DNA of 64,000 nucleotides from an uncultured Mycoplasma sp. (GCA_947039955.1 CAMRAC010000002.1:1-64000), one strand, 5' to 3'; positions 1 to 10,775 are shown, counted from the stretch's first letter. Notes: generated by a model from the sequence alone, not told the origin. Numbers and translations: made by a program.

Positions 1-193
1 TTGGTCTAGGTCCCATTTGCGGTTGTCCATTATTCATCGGTCTAGGTCCCATTTGCGGTTGTCCATTATTCATCGGTCTAGGTCCCATTTGCGGTTGTCC
101 ATTATTTTGCTGAGGTCCATATTGAGGTCCGTTCATTGGTTGACCACCCATAAATCCTGATTCGTTTTTATTGTTTCTTGAAAATTTTGACAT
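1..193 (-). CDS. Met/Pro/Gln/Asn-rich repeat protein (N-terminal part only)
   Basis: Reading the minus strand from an ATG at 193 gives MSKFSRNNKNESGFMGGQPM followed by low-complexity sequence, then a 12-residue unit (NNGQPQMGPRPM) repeated about three times before the window edge. A purine-rich ribosome-binding site (AGAGAGAG) lies just upstream of the ATG, which supports the start. The coding part continues beyond base 1, so the length, any folded domain and the function are unknown. The composition (no hydrophobic segment, many Gly, Pro, Gln, Asn, Met) suggests a disordered N-terminal extension. It is divergent from the tRNA-Thr gene. I do not recognise the family. Confidence 0.65.
   Translation of the reverse strand, partial: MSKFSRNNKNESGFMGGQPMNGPQYGPQQNNGQPQMGPRPMNNGQPQMGPRPMNNGQPQMGPRP
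3..106. repeat. 36-bp tandem repeat, about 2.9 copies
   Basis: Copies begin at 3, 39 and 75. The first two are identical by eye and the third diverges after base 106. Each 36-bp unit keeps the reading frame of the minus-strand gene and encodes 12 residues ending in MGPRPM. The array may continue to the left of the window. Confidence 0.9.
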
Positions 194-282
194 AACTCTC
201 TCTCTATTATTTATATTTTTAACTTATATTATAATACTTTTATATAATTTCTAATATAATTTCATAATATAAACAACAACAT

Positions 283-357
283 GCCGTTTTAGCTCAGGGG
301 CAGAGCACTTCCATGGTAAGGAAGGGGTCACAAGTTCAATTCTTGTAAGCGGCACCA
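283..357 (+). tRNA. tRNA-Thr (anticodon GGU)
   Basis: A full cloverleaf can be folded. The 7-bp acceptor stem is GCCGUUU with AAGCGGC (one G-U pair), and the D arm is GCUC/GAGC. The anticodon stem is CUUCC/GGAAG with loop AUGGUAA, placing GGU at positions 34-36. The T arm is ACAAG/CUUGU around UUCAAUU, and CCA is encoded at the 3' end. A TATAAT at 255-260 lies just upstream and may be its promoter. GGU reads ACC/ACU threonine codons. Confidence 0.93.
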
Positions 358-413
358 TATGGTTAAAACCATCATTAAAAAAAGAATTAAAATAAAAATA
401 AATATTTCATTGA

Positions 414-419
414 TATAAT
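414..419 (+). promoter_or_regulatory. -10 box of acpS operon
   Basis: A perfect TATAAT ends 10 bases before the acpS ATG at 430. There is no Shine-Dalgarno sequence between them, so the transcript would have almost no 5' leader. No clear -35 box is seen. Confidence 0.5.
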
Positions 420-429
420 TAAAAAATAT

Positions 430-732
430 ATGGTTGGAATAGATATTACATCAGTTGATAGATTTAAAAATAAAGATGAAAAATTTGCAAAAAAAATTTT
501 GTCAAATGAAGAATTTTTAGAGTGATCAGTGAATGAATGCCAGGAATTATATTTAGCTAAAAGATGAGCTATCAAAGAAGCTATCTTTAAGAGTGATAAT
601 CAATTCTCAAGTTTCAGAGACATAAATGTTGAAAAAATGAATCATAGATACTTCTTTCAAGGCTTTGACATAAGCACTTCAAGAGAAAATGATTACGTTA
701 TAGCAATTGCTTTAAAGAATAAGGATGTATAA
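430..732 (+). CDS. acpS: holo-[acyl-carrier-protein] synthase
   Basis: This 100-residue protein would transfer 4'-phosphopantetheine from CoA to the serine of acyl carrier protein in the cytoplasm. The N-terminus MVGIDITSVDRFK carries the AcpS GID...R motif with the Mg-binding Asp at residue 5. KRWAIKEAIFK, about residues 43-53, matches the second conserved motif (usually RFAAKEAFxK) with its catalytic Glu. At 100 residues it is slightly shorter than the usual 115-125. TGA codons are read as Trp. The stop is one base before plsC, so the two lipid-related genes are probably co-transcribed. No ribosome-binding site is visible, and the start follows a TATAAT box very closely. Confidence 0.85.
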
Positions 733-733
733 A

Positions 734-1705
734 ATGAAATGAAATTGAAAATCAGTACTAAGAAAACCTTTGTGAGATTCCCGTTCTAGAAAATGTAGAA
801 GAATTATGAAGAAAAGCGAAAGAGATCCTAATAGATTCCCTTTGCAATGAAGACATGATCTTGTTTCTAAATATGCTTCTAAAATGTTAGATGGTTTTAA
901 TTTAAAAGTCAAAGTTGTAGGATTTGAAAATCTTGCAAGTGGTGGACCTGCCTTGTTGGTTGGTAATCATCAAGATTATAGTGATGCTTTTATTGTTTTA
1001 AAAGCATTGCAAAAGAAAACTCAAGAAAAAGATGATTTGAATAAAGTGGCTACATTTATTGCTAAAGACACCTTGAAACACGACAACCTTATTAGATATC
1101 CCCTTGAATTAATGGATGTATTTTTTTTAGAAAGAGATAATTTAAGAAAGTCTTTAGAAATTTATAAAGACTTTGGAAAATTCATTAAAACACACAAAAC
1201 ATACGGAGTAGTGTTTCCTGAAGGTACTAGAAATGATGAAGGTAAAGTCGGGACCTTTAAACCGGGCGCTTTAAAGATTGCTCAAAAAGAACTAATCCCT
1301 ATTATCCCTTTTACTATCAATAACTCTGTTAGAGGAATTGATTGAAGAAGAAAAAGCAACCTAGAAACAGAGATTATTTTTCATAAAAAAATTCCTGCGA
1401 ATTCATTTATAAATCAGTCAACACAAGCTTTAGCCACTAGAGTTCAAAATATAATTGAATCATCTTTTGTACCACCTATTTTCCAGCATAGAGAATCCAC
1501 TGAAGCTTCAATATTAAAAGCTAAAGCAAAAGAAGAAAAGTATTTGAAAAAAGAAAACAAGAAAATCGTTGCTGAACAAAAACAAAAGAAAAAAATTGAA
1601 ACACAACAAAACAAGTTGAAAGTTCAAGAAGAAATTGAAACACAAAAATTCATTGAATCAGAAAACAAGAAGAAAAACAAAAAAGCTTCTAAAAACAAAA
1701 AGTAA
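734..1705 (+). CDS. plsC: 1-acyl-sn-glycerol-3-phosphate acyltransferase
   Basis: The protein is 323 residues. It would acylate lysophosphatidic acid to phosphatidic acid at the membrane. The acyltransferase motif I is in GNHQDYSDA (H-x4-D, near residue 77), and motif III is FPEGTRNDEG (near residue 162). FKPGALKIA and IIPFTI follow, as expected for the PlsC family. The last 70 residues or so form a Lys/Glu/Gln-rich, coiled-coil-like tail that most PlsC proteins lack. The ATG at 734 is one base after the acpS stop, and translation is probably coupled. Downstream, a clear ribosome-binding site marks the start of scpA. The assignment rests on the two catalytic motifs; exact acyl specificity cannot be read from sequence. 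Confidence 0.88.
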
Positions 1706-1732
1706 AACAAACAATTAAGAAGGGTGTTGAAT

Positions 1733-2500
1733 ATGGAAAACAAAAAAGCAATAACTGAATCAGAGCATTCTTTATTAGATCATAATTTTACTTTAGAAAA
1801 ATTCAATGGCCCCCTTGATTTGCTTTTAACTCTTGTTAAGAAAAAAAATATAAGTATTTTTGAAGTCGATCTTGTTGATTTGGCTACTCAATATTTAGCA
1901 ATAATTTCTGAAGTTACTAGACGTAATGTTGATATTGCTAGTGAGTACTTAGTTATGGCGGCAGACTTGATTTATATTAAATCAAAATTAATATTAGCTG
2001 ATCCTGAAGCTGAGTTAGAAGTTCAAGAAGATAAACTTAGACTTTTAAGATTACTTAGTGAATATGAAGAATTTAAAAACCTTTCCATCAAATTAAGAGA
2101 ACAAGAATTAAAAAGAAAAGAAATCTTCATTAAAGAAGTGTCTGACACTCAACAATTTATTAGAGAAATTGATGAGTCTATTTTAGATGGTTATGGAACT
2201 TCAATAAAGTTAATTACTATTTTAAGAAAAATGTTCGAAAGAACTCAAGCTCACAAGCTAAGAAAAATAAAATTCGAAACCTTTAATTTATCTCCTTCAG
2301 AGAGAAAGAAACAAATACGCGCACTTATTGATGCTAATGAAAATAATATAACCTTTGAATTATTATTTTCAGTAGAAACGCTAAGTCATTTTGTGGTTAC
2401 CTTAATAGCTGTATTGGATATGGCTAGAAAAGAAGAATTAGTTTTAAAACAAATAGAGCAATTCGAAGAAATTGAAATAAGTAAGGGAGAAATGTACTAA
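1733..2500 (+). CDS. scpA: segregation and condensation protein A
   Basis: This 255-residue kleisin subunit would bridge the SMC ATPase heads and bind ScpB in the chromosome-condensing complex. The N-terminal motif FNGPLDLLLTLVKKKNISIFEVDL is the family hallmark: FxGPLDLLLxLI, then IDI.di. It is followed by SEYLVMAADLIYIKSKLIL and a charged linker. The C-terminal winged-helix region (LLFSVETLSHFVVTLIAVLDMARK) would contact the SMC head. I chose the ATG at 1733 because AAGAAGGG lies 8 bases upstream; a GTG at 1724 is in frame but overlaps that site. The stop TAA shares its last base with the ATG of scpB, so the partners are translationally coupled. Confidence 0.92.
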   Translation: MENKKAITESEHSLLDHNFTLEKFNGPLDLLLTLVKKKNISIFEVDLVDLATQYLAIISEVTRRNVDIASEYLVMAADLIYIKSKLILADPEAELEVQEDKLRLLRLLSEYEEFKNLSIKLREQELKRKEIFIKEVSDTQQFIREIDESILDGYGTSIKLITILRKMFERTQAHKLRKIKFETFNLSPSERKKQIRALIDANENNITFELLFSVETLSHFVVTLIAVLDMARKEELVLKQIEQFEEIEISKGEMY

Positions 2501-3078
2501 TGACATCAAGAGAAAAAATAATAGAATCAATACTTTACATTAGAGGTGAGCAAGGAGTTAATAACGAAGAAATTCAAAGAATTTTCTTATTAGAAACAAT
2601 TGCTCCTGCAAAAGAAATAATGAAGAAATTTATTGAGAAATTTAACAATGGTAACAGAGGGACTATTGTTGAAGAATACAACGAAATATATAAATTAGCA
2701 ACAATTCCTGAAGCTAAAGAATTTATTACTGAACTAATTACCGGTGAACAAAAACAAAAACTTTCTGATTCAGCAATTGAAACAGTAGGAATAGTTGCTT
2801 ACAAAGCTCCTATTACTAGATCTTCTATTAGTGATATTCGTGGTAAAAATTCCGACCACATTGTTAGTGTTTTACTTTTAAAAGGATTAATTGAAGAAGT
2901 TGGAATTTCTAAATCTCCAGGAACACCAATATTATATGGTGTTACTGATAAGTTTTATGATTACTTTAGAATAAGATCTTTAAACCAATTACCAAGATTA
3001 TCGGAATTCAATAATATTGATCTAGATTTAGATGAAGAAGATGAAATAGATTTATATTCATCTCAGAGAGACGAATAA
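2500..3078 (+). CDS. scpB: segregation and condensation protein B
   Basis: This 192-residue winged-helix protein dimerises and binds ScpA in the SMC-ScpAB condensin. ESILYIRGEQGVNNEEIQ near residue 10 and LSDSAIETVGIVAYKAPITR near residue 90 (the strongly conserved LS.aaLEtLAiIAYkqPitR motif) identify it. DIRGKNSD then follows, and GLIEEVGISKSPGTPILYGVTDKF matches the second winged helix. The last 15 residues are acidic. The start overlaps the scpA stop in TAATG, and the next gene begins one base after its stop. Confidence 0.93.
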   Translation: MTSREKIIESILYIRGEQGVNNEEIQRIFLLETIAPAKEIMKKFIEKFNNGNRGTIVEEYNEIYKLATIPEAKEFITELITGEQKQKLSDSAIETVGIVAYKAPITRSSISDIRGKNSDHIVSVLLLKGLIEEVGISKSPGTPILYGVTDKFYDYFRIRSLNQLPRLSEFNNIDLDLDEEDEIDLYSSQRDE

Positions 3079-3079
3079 A

Positions 3080-3922
3080 ATGAATTTAACAAAACTAAAA
3101 GCTACAAAGAATGATGAAGGAAGAACTTGTTTTAAATACGTTATAAAAGTATTGGACAATGTTCCTGTTTCTAGAATAGAAAAACTTTTTAGAAAAAAAG
3201 ACATTCGTGTAAATGATGTAAGAATTTCAGAGAAAGATTATGTTATTAAAGAAAATGACAGAATTTGAATATATGGATTAGAGGATAATTTCAAAGCTCC
3301 TGATTTTGTTGAACCTCCAATAACTTTTGATAAAATATTTGAAGATGACAATATTTTAGTAATCAATAAACCAATTAATATTGCAGTGCACGGAGAACCT
3401 GATTGTTTAGATTTTCAAGTATTGTCATATTTGGAATACAAAAAAGTAGATTCATTTAAACCTTCTCATATTGGAAGATTAGATAAGTCAACATCAGGAA
3501 TAATTATTTACGCAAAGAATTATTCTACACTTGTTCAAATGAATGAAAAAACTGGAGAATTTGAAAAGTACTATGTAATGAAATCAGATTTTCCATTTGA
3601 AAAACAACACTTTGTTTTCTATTCAAAATATGATAAAAAAACAAAAAGACACAAACTTTCAGAATCATTACCAGGTGATAAAATGGAAACAATTTTCTTT
3701 ACACAAGGTAATAAAAAATATGCCAGAATTATCACTGGTAAAAAACATCAAATTAGAGTTACTCTACAGCACTTAGGTTTTCCTATTAAAGGCGATAGAA
3801 GATATGGTGGAGACTATGGAAAAAGAGTATTTTTACATTCAAACAAATTAGTTTTTCATAAACTAGAAAAAGAATTAGAATATTTAAATGGAACAATGTT
3901 TGTTTCTGAAGCAAAATGATAG
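3080..3922 (+). CDS. RluA-family pseudouridine synthase (RluC/RluD-like)
   Basis: The 280-residue protein would convert uridine to pseudouridine in 23S rRNA. Residues 1-75 resemble an S4 RNA-binding domain (VSRIEKLFRKKDIRVNDVRI). The catalytic motif is HIGRLDKSTSGIIIYAKN near residue 131, with the essential Asp in GRLD. TGKKHQIRVTLQHLGFPIKGDRRYGG near residue 216 is the second signature of the family. The motif form (R-L-D-x-x-T-S-G followed by YAKN, plus HQIRVxLxxxGxPIxGDxxYG) fits RluA/RluC/RluD better than RsuA. Which uridine it modifies cannot be told. The final codons are TGG-equivalent TGA then TAG. It sits inside the scp/gat run with one base after scpB. Confidence 0.87.
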
Positions 3923-3947
3923 TATTATTATAATTAAGGAGTTTGAT

Positions 3948-4229
3948 ATGACTAAAGAAAAATTTATTGCTATGACAAAAAAAATATTAATTAACATTGA
4001 TGATAAAGTTTTAATGTCACTTCAAGATGAATTTTATTGCATAGAAAAGAATATGGAAAAAATTCAAAACATCAATGTTGATGGTGTAGAACCTATGGCT
4101 AGAATTTCGAAACCAATTACTTTCTTGAGAGAAGATGTTGAAGGTCCGACGTTATCTAAAGAGCAAGTTTTATCAAATGCATTAGAACATAATGATGATT
4201 ATGTAATCATGAAAAGAGTGTTGAAATAA
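3948..4229 (+). CDS. gatC: Asp/Glu-tRNA(Asn/Gln) amidotransferase subunit C
   Basis: The protein is 93 residues, the usual size for GatC, which wraps around GatA and stabilises the GatCAB complex. NVDGVEPMARI near residue 46 is the GatC core motif (.v.gv.P...). LREDVEGPTLSKEQVLSNA near residue 63 matches the RxDxx...s.ee.l.nAp segment. I place the start at ATG 3948 because AAGGAG sits 6 bases upstream; an upstream in-frame start at 3888 would overlap the previous gene. The stop overlaps the gatA ATG (TAATG). GatCAB presence, together with one GltX, indicates that Gln-tRNA is made by transamidation. Confidence 0.85.
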   Translation: MTKEKFIAMTKKILINIDDKVLMSLQDEFYCIEKNMEKIQNINVDGVEPMARISKPITFLREDVEGPTLSKEQVLSNALEHNDDYVIMKRVLK

Positions 4230-5551
4230 TGAGTTTTAATAATAAAGGTAATTTAACTAATGCTCAAAAAGAATTATCAAATGATAAAAATAATTCTGTG
4301 GTTGAAGTTTATGAAAATGCGAATAATAAAAAAGGACTTCTATCAGATGTTATTTTTACTTTGAAAGATGTGTATGCTACTGAAGATTGAGCAACTTCTT
4401 CTTCTTCCAATATTTTATTAGGATTCAAACCTCATTATAATGCAACCGCTTTTCAAAAATTAATTGATGCAGGAGCGACAATTGCTGCTAAAGTTTTTTG
4501 TGATGAACTAGCCATGGCGGGAACAGGAACTTATTCTCGTTCAGGAATTATTACAAACCCATTAAATAATAAAAGAGCTGTTGGTGGATCATCTTCTGGT
4601 TCAGCCTCGACATTTACTAAGAATATAGGATTCGCTTTAGGTTCTGATACTGGTGATTCAGTAAGGCTCCCCGCTTCTTATATTGGTAAGGTTGGGTTCA
4701 AGCCGTCTTATGGCGCAGTTTCACGTTGGGGGCTATTTGCTTATGCGTCAAGCTTGGATACTGTCAGTTGATTTTCTCACAATGTAAATGATTCTTTGCA
4801 AATAGCAAAAACACTTTATGGTGTTGATGAAAAAGATTTCACTTCTATTGATGTTGAACTAGGTGAAATTAAAGAGTCAAAACCACAAACAGTTTCATAC
4901 TTAAATTGTTTTGAATTCTTAGATGATTATGTCTCTAAAGAATATCAAAATTTTCTTGATACATTAACTAAGCAAGGAATTAATCTAAAAAAAGTCGAAT
5001 TAAATCTTGATTTATTAAATGCTATTAAACCAGTTTATGACATTATTTCATTTTCGGAAGCTTCTTCAAATTTATCCAATTTAACTGGAGTACATTTTGG
5101 TAAAAGAGTTGAGGGTACAGATTGAGAAGATACATTTTCAAAAACAAGATCCGAAGGATTTGGTTTTATGGTTCAAAGAAGATTATCTCTAGGTTCTTTT
5201 TATTTAGAAAAAGACAACCAAGAAAAACTATTTTTAAGATCTCAAAAAATTAGAAGATTAATCAATGATTGATTTACTAATATTCATAATGGTTCAGATG
5301 TATTGGTTTTCCCTTCTGCTCCATCAATAGCTCCATTAATAAAAGATGTACATAATCCTTCGCATAATTTAATGAATTGAATATTAACAGGTGCTAACTT
5401 AGTTGGCAATCCTTCTATTAACTTTTTATTAGGAACTCATGATGATATGCCATTTAATATTTCAATTGATGCTAAAATTTATGAAGATAAAAAATTATTT
5501 TCACATGCACTATACTTAGAAAAAATGTGAAAAGAAAAAAGTGAAGCGTAA
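4229..5551 (+). CDS. gatA: Asp/Glu-tRNA(Asn/Gln) amidotransferase subunit A
   Basis: This 440-residue amidase-signature subunit releases ammonia from glutamine for GatB. The catalytic triad is visible. Lys lies in FTLKDVYATED near residue 45. The cis-Ser is in GGSSSGSA near residue 126. The nucleophilic Ser region is GSDTGDSVRLPAS near residue 145, where most GatA proteins have GSDTGGSIRxPA, so one Gly is replaced by Asp. KPSYGAVSRWGLFAYASSLDT follows as expected. The protein is shorter than the usual 480-490, mostly at the N-terminus and in loops. Four or more TGA codons are read as Trp. Start and stop overlap gatC and gatB by one base each. Confidence 0.92.
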
Positions 5552-6978
5552 TGATTAAAAATTTAGAAGTAGTTATTGGTATAGAAATCCATTTAGAATT
5601 AAATACAAAAACTAAATTATTTTCACATGCAAAAAATGACTTTGATTCATTGCCAAATACAAATGCCACAGTAATTGATTTAGGTTATCCAGGAACATTG
5701 CCTTCTCTAAATAAAGAGGCTGTGGTTAAAGGGATTAAATTATGTAAAGCACTTCAGATGTCAATTGATCATGAGTTACATTTTGATAGAAAAAATTATT
5801 ATTACACAGATATCCCTAAAGGGTTTCAAATTACTCAACAATTTAGACCTATAGGTTCGAATGGGAAAATGACTTTATTTTTAAGTGACAATAAAGTCAA
5901 GGAAGTAAATATAAATAGACTTCACATCGAAGAAGATACAGCAAGACAAATACATACATCTACTGAAACTTTAATTAACTACAACAGGGCTGGTGTTCCA
6001 TTATTGGAAATAGTATCTGAACCAGAAATGAGTACATCTGAAGAGGCAATGAGTTATATTAATAACATTAGAACTATTGCTTTGTTTTTAGGTATTAGTG
6101 ATTCTAAAATGTCAGAAGGTTCATTGAGAGCTGATATTAACATTTCTTTAAGAATGTTAGGTTCTAAAAAATTAGGAACAAAAGTAGAAATAAAAAATAT
6201 CAACTCATTGAACAATGTTAAAAAGGCTATTGAATTTGAAATAGCTTGTCAAAGTAAAAAAATTATTGCCGGTGAAATCATTAAGCAAGAAACAAAAAGG
6301 TTTGATGAAGCTACATCTGAAAATATTGTAATGAGAGAAAAAAGTGATGACATTGATTACAAGTATTTCAAAGAACCAAATATTCCACCAATTATTTTAG
6401 ATGAAAAATGAGTAGACAATATCCTTATTGAAGAAATGCCATGAGAACAAAGGGAGAGATATTTAAGTGATGGAATTCCTGAAGCGTTTATTTCATTATT
6501 AAATAATAATTTTGAAGCATCTAAATATTTTGACTCTATTCAATACAAAGATAGAGAGTTATTGGCTAAGTTTTTCTTTTCAGAGGTTTTACCATTAGCT
6601 AAAAATATTAAAATAGAAGAACTGAATATTAAACCACAACATATTGTTGATTTAATTGATTTTTCATTAACAGGAACTATCTCAGGAAAACAACTAAAAA
6701 CACTCTTCCCTAGATTAGTTAATTTAAAAACTTCTGTTGAAGAATTAATTAAAAGTGAAGGTTCTGTTCAAATTTCTGATGAGAAAACTCTTTCACCAAT
6801 CATTAATGATATAATTTCAAAGAATCCTCACCTATTGAATGAATTTGTTGAAAGACAAGAAAGAACATTGAAGTTTGTTATAGGTCAATTAATGAAATTG
6901 ACTAAAGGTCAAGCTAATCCAATTGTATCAACTCAAATAACCATGGAGATCTTGGAGAAACATGTCAAAGAAAAATAA
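5551..6978 (+). CDS. gatB: Asp/Glu-tRNA(Asn/Gln) amidotransferase subunit B
   Basis: This 475-residue subunit binds misacylated tRNA, phosphorylates the Glu/Asp side chain and amidates it with ammonia from GatA. VVIGIEIHLELNTKTKLFS near residue 8 is the GatB opening motif. FDRKNYYYTDIPKGFQITQ near residue 80 is the family signature (FdRKNYFYpDlPKGYQISQ). HIEEDTARQIH and YNRAGVPLLEIVSEPEM follow, as does the MSEGSLRADIN motif. The C-terminal 150 residues form the tail/YqeY-like helical region (GQLMKLTKGQANP). The gene is coupled to gatA by TAATG and overlaps the next gene by 17 bases. Confidence 0.95.
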
Positions 6979-8098
6979 AATAAAATTTGGTTGAGACGCG
7001 ATTGAAAAACCAAAGTCTAAAAAACCCAAAGAGAACTATAAATGAGTTTCTAAACAAACATATAGAAACACTGCTGAAATAACTATTTTTGATAAGTTAA
7101 TCAAAATAATAATTTTGATTTCACTAAAGTTAACTTTAAATAAAAAAATATCTATTAACCCTGTTAAGAAGAGAGAATTAATAGATACAACTTATGAAAA
7201 AATTTCTTCACCTAAATTTAACTTTATTCCAGCTGGACTTGGGTTGTATTTATTTTTATCTATTATTCCGATATCCATTATTGTTATTTCAACTATTGAA
7301 GCAATCTCTCACATTCCTGTTTTGTCAGGTGGAGAAGATTTGGGTTGAGGAAGTATCCTAAGAAAAGATATATTGGCAAGAATAATCCCTGGAGTTGATT
7401 CCTTATTAATACAAATAAATCCAGATGATGCTAATGTTATTCTTCTTAATACCGGACTTATTATTTTGTTATTATCTTCAATTTGATTCTCTTCAAAAGG
7501 TCTTTCTAAATTTATCGATAGTCAATCAACTATTTATGAACACACAGAACAAACCAATTTCATTATTAAAAGATTAAGATCAGTTATGATGGTTCCAATC
7601 ATTTCTGTATTTTTTATCATCTCTCTTTTATCACTAATACCATTGGTTGATTTTTATCAAAAACAATGACCAGGTCTAGTTCCTGAAAGTGGTGTTTATG
7701 GTTGACAATATGAAGCGTTGTTTTACAATACTTTAATTATCTATTTAATCTTTTGAAGCTATCTTGGGGTAGGACTGTTGTTTAGATTTTCTCCATTATT
7801 TAAATTAAGATGAAAAGAAATTTCACCTGGTATTTTAATTACAATTATCCCTACGGTTATATTTATTATGTTGTTCGGTTTCTTATCAGCTCTAATTGAT
7901 TATTCAAAATATGGAACAATAGGAACATTCCTCTATTCGATTACGTTTGTCTTGGTCTTGTCTTACTTTCTATATGCTGGAATTATTGTTAATGCGTCAT
8001 ATTACAAAACTTTCTTCTCACAAAGAATTGTGCCAAAAAAATGATTCTTCACAAATATTGTTTTAGATAAATTGGATATTTTTAGAAGAGGAAGATAA
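6962..8098 (+). CDS. YihY/BrkB-family integral membrane protein
   Basis: The 378-residue protein has a basic N-terminal cytoplasmic part (about 80 residues) and about six hydrophobic helices. The first two are at about residues 85-110 and 155-175. The last four are in the C-terminal half, including the segment LFGFLSALIDYSKYGTIGTFLYSI. FNFIPAGLGLYLFLSIIPISIIVISTIEA resembles the first-helix signature of the YihY/BrkB family (once called ribonuclease BN; that activity is not supported). LFRFSPLFKLRWKEISPGILIT matches the LY.f.P..k...k...pG motif. The transport substrate is unknown. The start overlaps gatB. It ends two bases from the convergent secA stop, with no terminator hairpin between them. 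Confidence 0.75.
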
Positions 8099-8100
8099 TT

Positions 8101-10722
8101 TTAAAGATCTGTCATTGAATCTAGTGTGTCTAGTTCATGGTAAAGAATATCATCCATTTTAAGTTCAACATCAAATCCACCCGCATCATTCAATGTGGTG
8201 TTACCAGTTTTAATTTGACTAATTATTGCATCTCTTAAAATCTTAGGAATATTTTGAGGGATAGTAAATGTATTTCCATTGATTACAATGGTTTCATTGA
8301 CTTGTTGAGGTATTAGGTTCATGTTGTTTAATAATGCAACTAATACTTGGAAGGCGATCTCGTGACACATTTCATTAAATTTAGCAGAACCTTGTTCGGC
8401 ATAAACTTGGTATGGATTTTTTTGTGAATATTGAACAATATTAGTAGATGATCTTAGTTTATCCATAATATCGATGTGGTGTTGTCATTGTACATCCATT
8501 GATTCGATGAAAGTAGTTCTTTCGTTTGATTTAATTCATTCAATATTTGATTTCTCTGCAGAAATTTCTCTTGACTTTGTATATAATTCTAAAATAATTT
8601 TTTCAAAGAATAAAGGAATTGCTTCATTTGTTAAGTGTTTAAAATGTTCTTCAACAAAAATAAAATCACATTGACCTAAAAAGGTATCATTAATATATCT
8701 GGTTAGATGAGTGTAATCAACTAGTCCTGTGTGGTTCAATACTCCATCAATATAAATTAATTGTTCGCTAGCGCTAGTAATAATTTTTTGAATTATAGGA
8801 TATAAATTATCTTGAGTTAAAATGATATCTCTTTGTTTATAAAGTAAATCTCTTTGTTTTCTGATAACATCATCATAATTTAAGACTGATTTTCTACTGT
8901 CATAGTTAAATCCTTCTATTTTTCTTTGAGCGCGTGCAAACGCCTTTAAAATAGTCTTTCCTTCGATTTTATTATCTCCAGAGCCTTTGAATATTTCTTT
9001 TCACTTGTCTTGTAGTGAAAACCTTTGGATTAATTGATCTTCTATTGAAAGGAAAAACTTAGATTCTCCAATATCTCCTTGACGACCAGCACGACCTTTT
9101 AATTGATTATCTATTCTACGAGACTCTGCTTTGTTAGTTCCAAAAACATAAAGTCCTCCAGCTTCAATAACTCCAGGACCTAATTTAATATCGGTTCCCC
9201 GCCCGGCCATGTTAGTTGCAATAGTGATTGCGTTTAATTCACCAGCCTTAGAAATAATTTCAGCTTCTGATTTATTTTGTTTAGCATTTAATATGGTGTG
9301 AGGAATATTATGTTTTAAAAGTATTTCATGTAAATATTCTGACTCTTTAACTTCTGAAGTACCAATCAAAATTGGTTGTCCTGTTGGTTTAATTTTTTCA
9401 ATCTCTTTTACCATTGCTTGAAACTTATATTGGAAACTTATATAAACTTCATCAGGATGGTCAACTCTTCTAATTGGTTTATTAGTAGGAACAACATTAA
9501 CTCTCATGTTATAGATATCTAAGAATTCTTGTTCTTCTGTTTTTGCTGTTCCTGTCATTCCTGAAAGTTTTTTAAACATCCTGAAGAAGTTTTGGTAAGT
9601 AATTGTCGCCATTGTTTTGGTTTCAGCTTCTATTTCAATTTTCTCTTTAGCTTGTAAAGCTTGTTGTAAACCTTCAGAGTATGATCTACCTTCCATTACT
9701 CTACCTGTAAATGAATCAACTAATTCTATCTTTTCATTTTGGACAATATATTCAACATCACGTTTCATAATAATTTGAGCACGTAAAGCATTTTGAATAC
9801 GATGAACTATTTCAGAGTGTTGAATTTCATATATATTTTTAACATTGTAAAATTTGTTTGCACTATTAACACCTTTATGGTTTAGGGAAATTGATTGTGA
9901 TTCATGGTCAACATCATATTCTTCTGGTGATAATGAGTTAGCAAATTGATTAGCTGTTTCATAAAGTTTAGAATCATTGGATTCTCCACCAGAAATAATT
10001 AATGGTGTTTTAGCTTCATCAATTAAAATTGAATCAACTTCATCAATCAGTGCAAAGTTTAATCCTCTTTGAACTTTTTGATTTTTATGAACAACCATAT
10101 TATCACGTAAATAATCAAAACCTAACTCAGAGTGAATTGAATATGTAATATCAGCAGCATAAGCTCTACGTTTTTGATCTTTATCAGCTTTGGGTTTGTT
10201 TATTCCTACAGTTAAACCAAGTCAATTAAAAACTTCTCCCATTTCTTCAGCATCACGAGCAGCTAAGTATTCATTAACAGTAGAAACAATAACACCTTTG
10301 CCACCTAGTGCATTCAAGTATATTGGAGCAATGGAAGTAATTGTTTTCCCCTCTCCTGTTTTCATTTCTGCTACAGAACCTAAATCTAAAATAACTCCAC
10401 CGATAATTTGAACATCAAATGGTCTCTTTTTTAAAACTCTAAAAGTAGCTTCTCTTGAAACAGCAAAAGCTTCATGTTTAATATTTTCTAAGGTTTCACC
10501 TTTTTTTAATCTTTGTCTAAAAACACGTGTCTTGTTTTTAAGTTGATCATCTGTTAAGTTTTTAATCGTTCTTTCAAGAGAGTTTATCTTCTTTAAAGAA
10601 GCTTCAGCAGACCTTATTTCAGCAGAACGAAAAGTTATATAATCTTTGTTTGTTTTTGACTTCTCTTTTTTATTCTTTTTTTTATCTTTTAAAGACTTGG
10701 TATTAGTGTTAGTGCTATTCAT
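8101..10722 (-). CDS. secA: preprotein translocase ATPase SecA
   Basis: This 873-residue motor drives proteins through SecYEG. The N-terminus is a Lys/Asn-rich extension of about 30 residues that is unusual for SecA. Walker A is MKTGEGKT near residue 121, Walker B/DEAD is [21 protein letters not shown] near residue 225, and the preprotein-binding domain follows. [24 protein letters not shown] and [16 protein letters not shown] mark the second nucleotide-binding domain. The helical scaffold segment [18 protein letters not shown] follows. The zinc-binding CxCx8CH tail of many SecA proteins is absent, and the protein ends in an acidic segment. It is the last gene of the minus-strand run, 53 bases after tig. 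A TATAAA box 9 bases before the ATG may give it a near-leaderless transcript. Confidence 0.95.
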
Positions 10723-10775
10723 ATATATAATTTTATATAAAAAAAATGTTTTATGGCTAAAAACATTTTTTGATT

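Noticed and set aside
1-110. CRISPR array
   Set aside because: Repeats are directly adjacent, with no spacers, and encode a protein repeat.
3888-3947. Longer gatC start
   Set aside because: It would overlap the pseudouridine synthase gene by 35 bases; ATG 3948 has a good ribosome-binding site and the usual GatC length.
4229-5551. Apparent multiple fragments of gatA, as if a pseudogene
   Set aside because: All breaks are TGA, which is Trp in this organism; the motifs run on in one frame. The same holds for plsC, secA, uvrC, alaS, pyk and others.
10190-10411. Plus-strand frame inside secA
   Set aside because: Lies opposite the secA Walker A region; no start signal and no recognisable protein.
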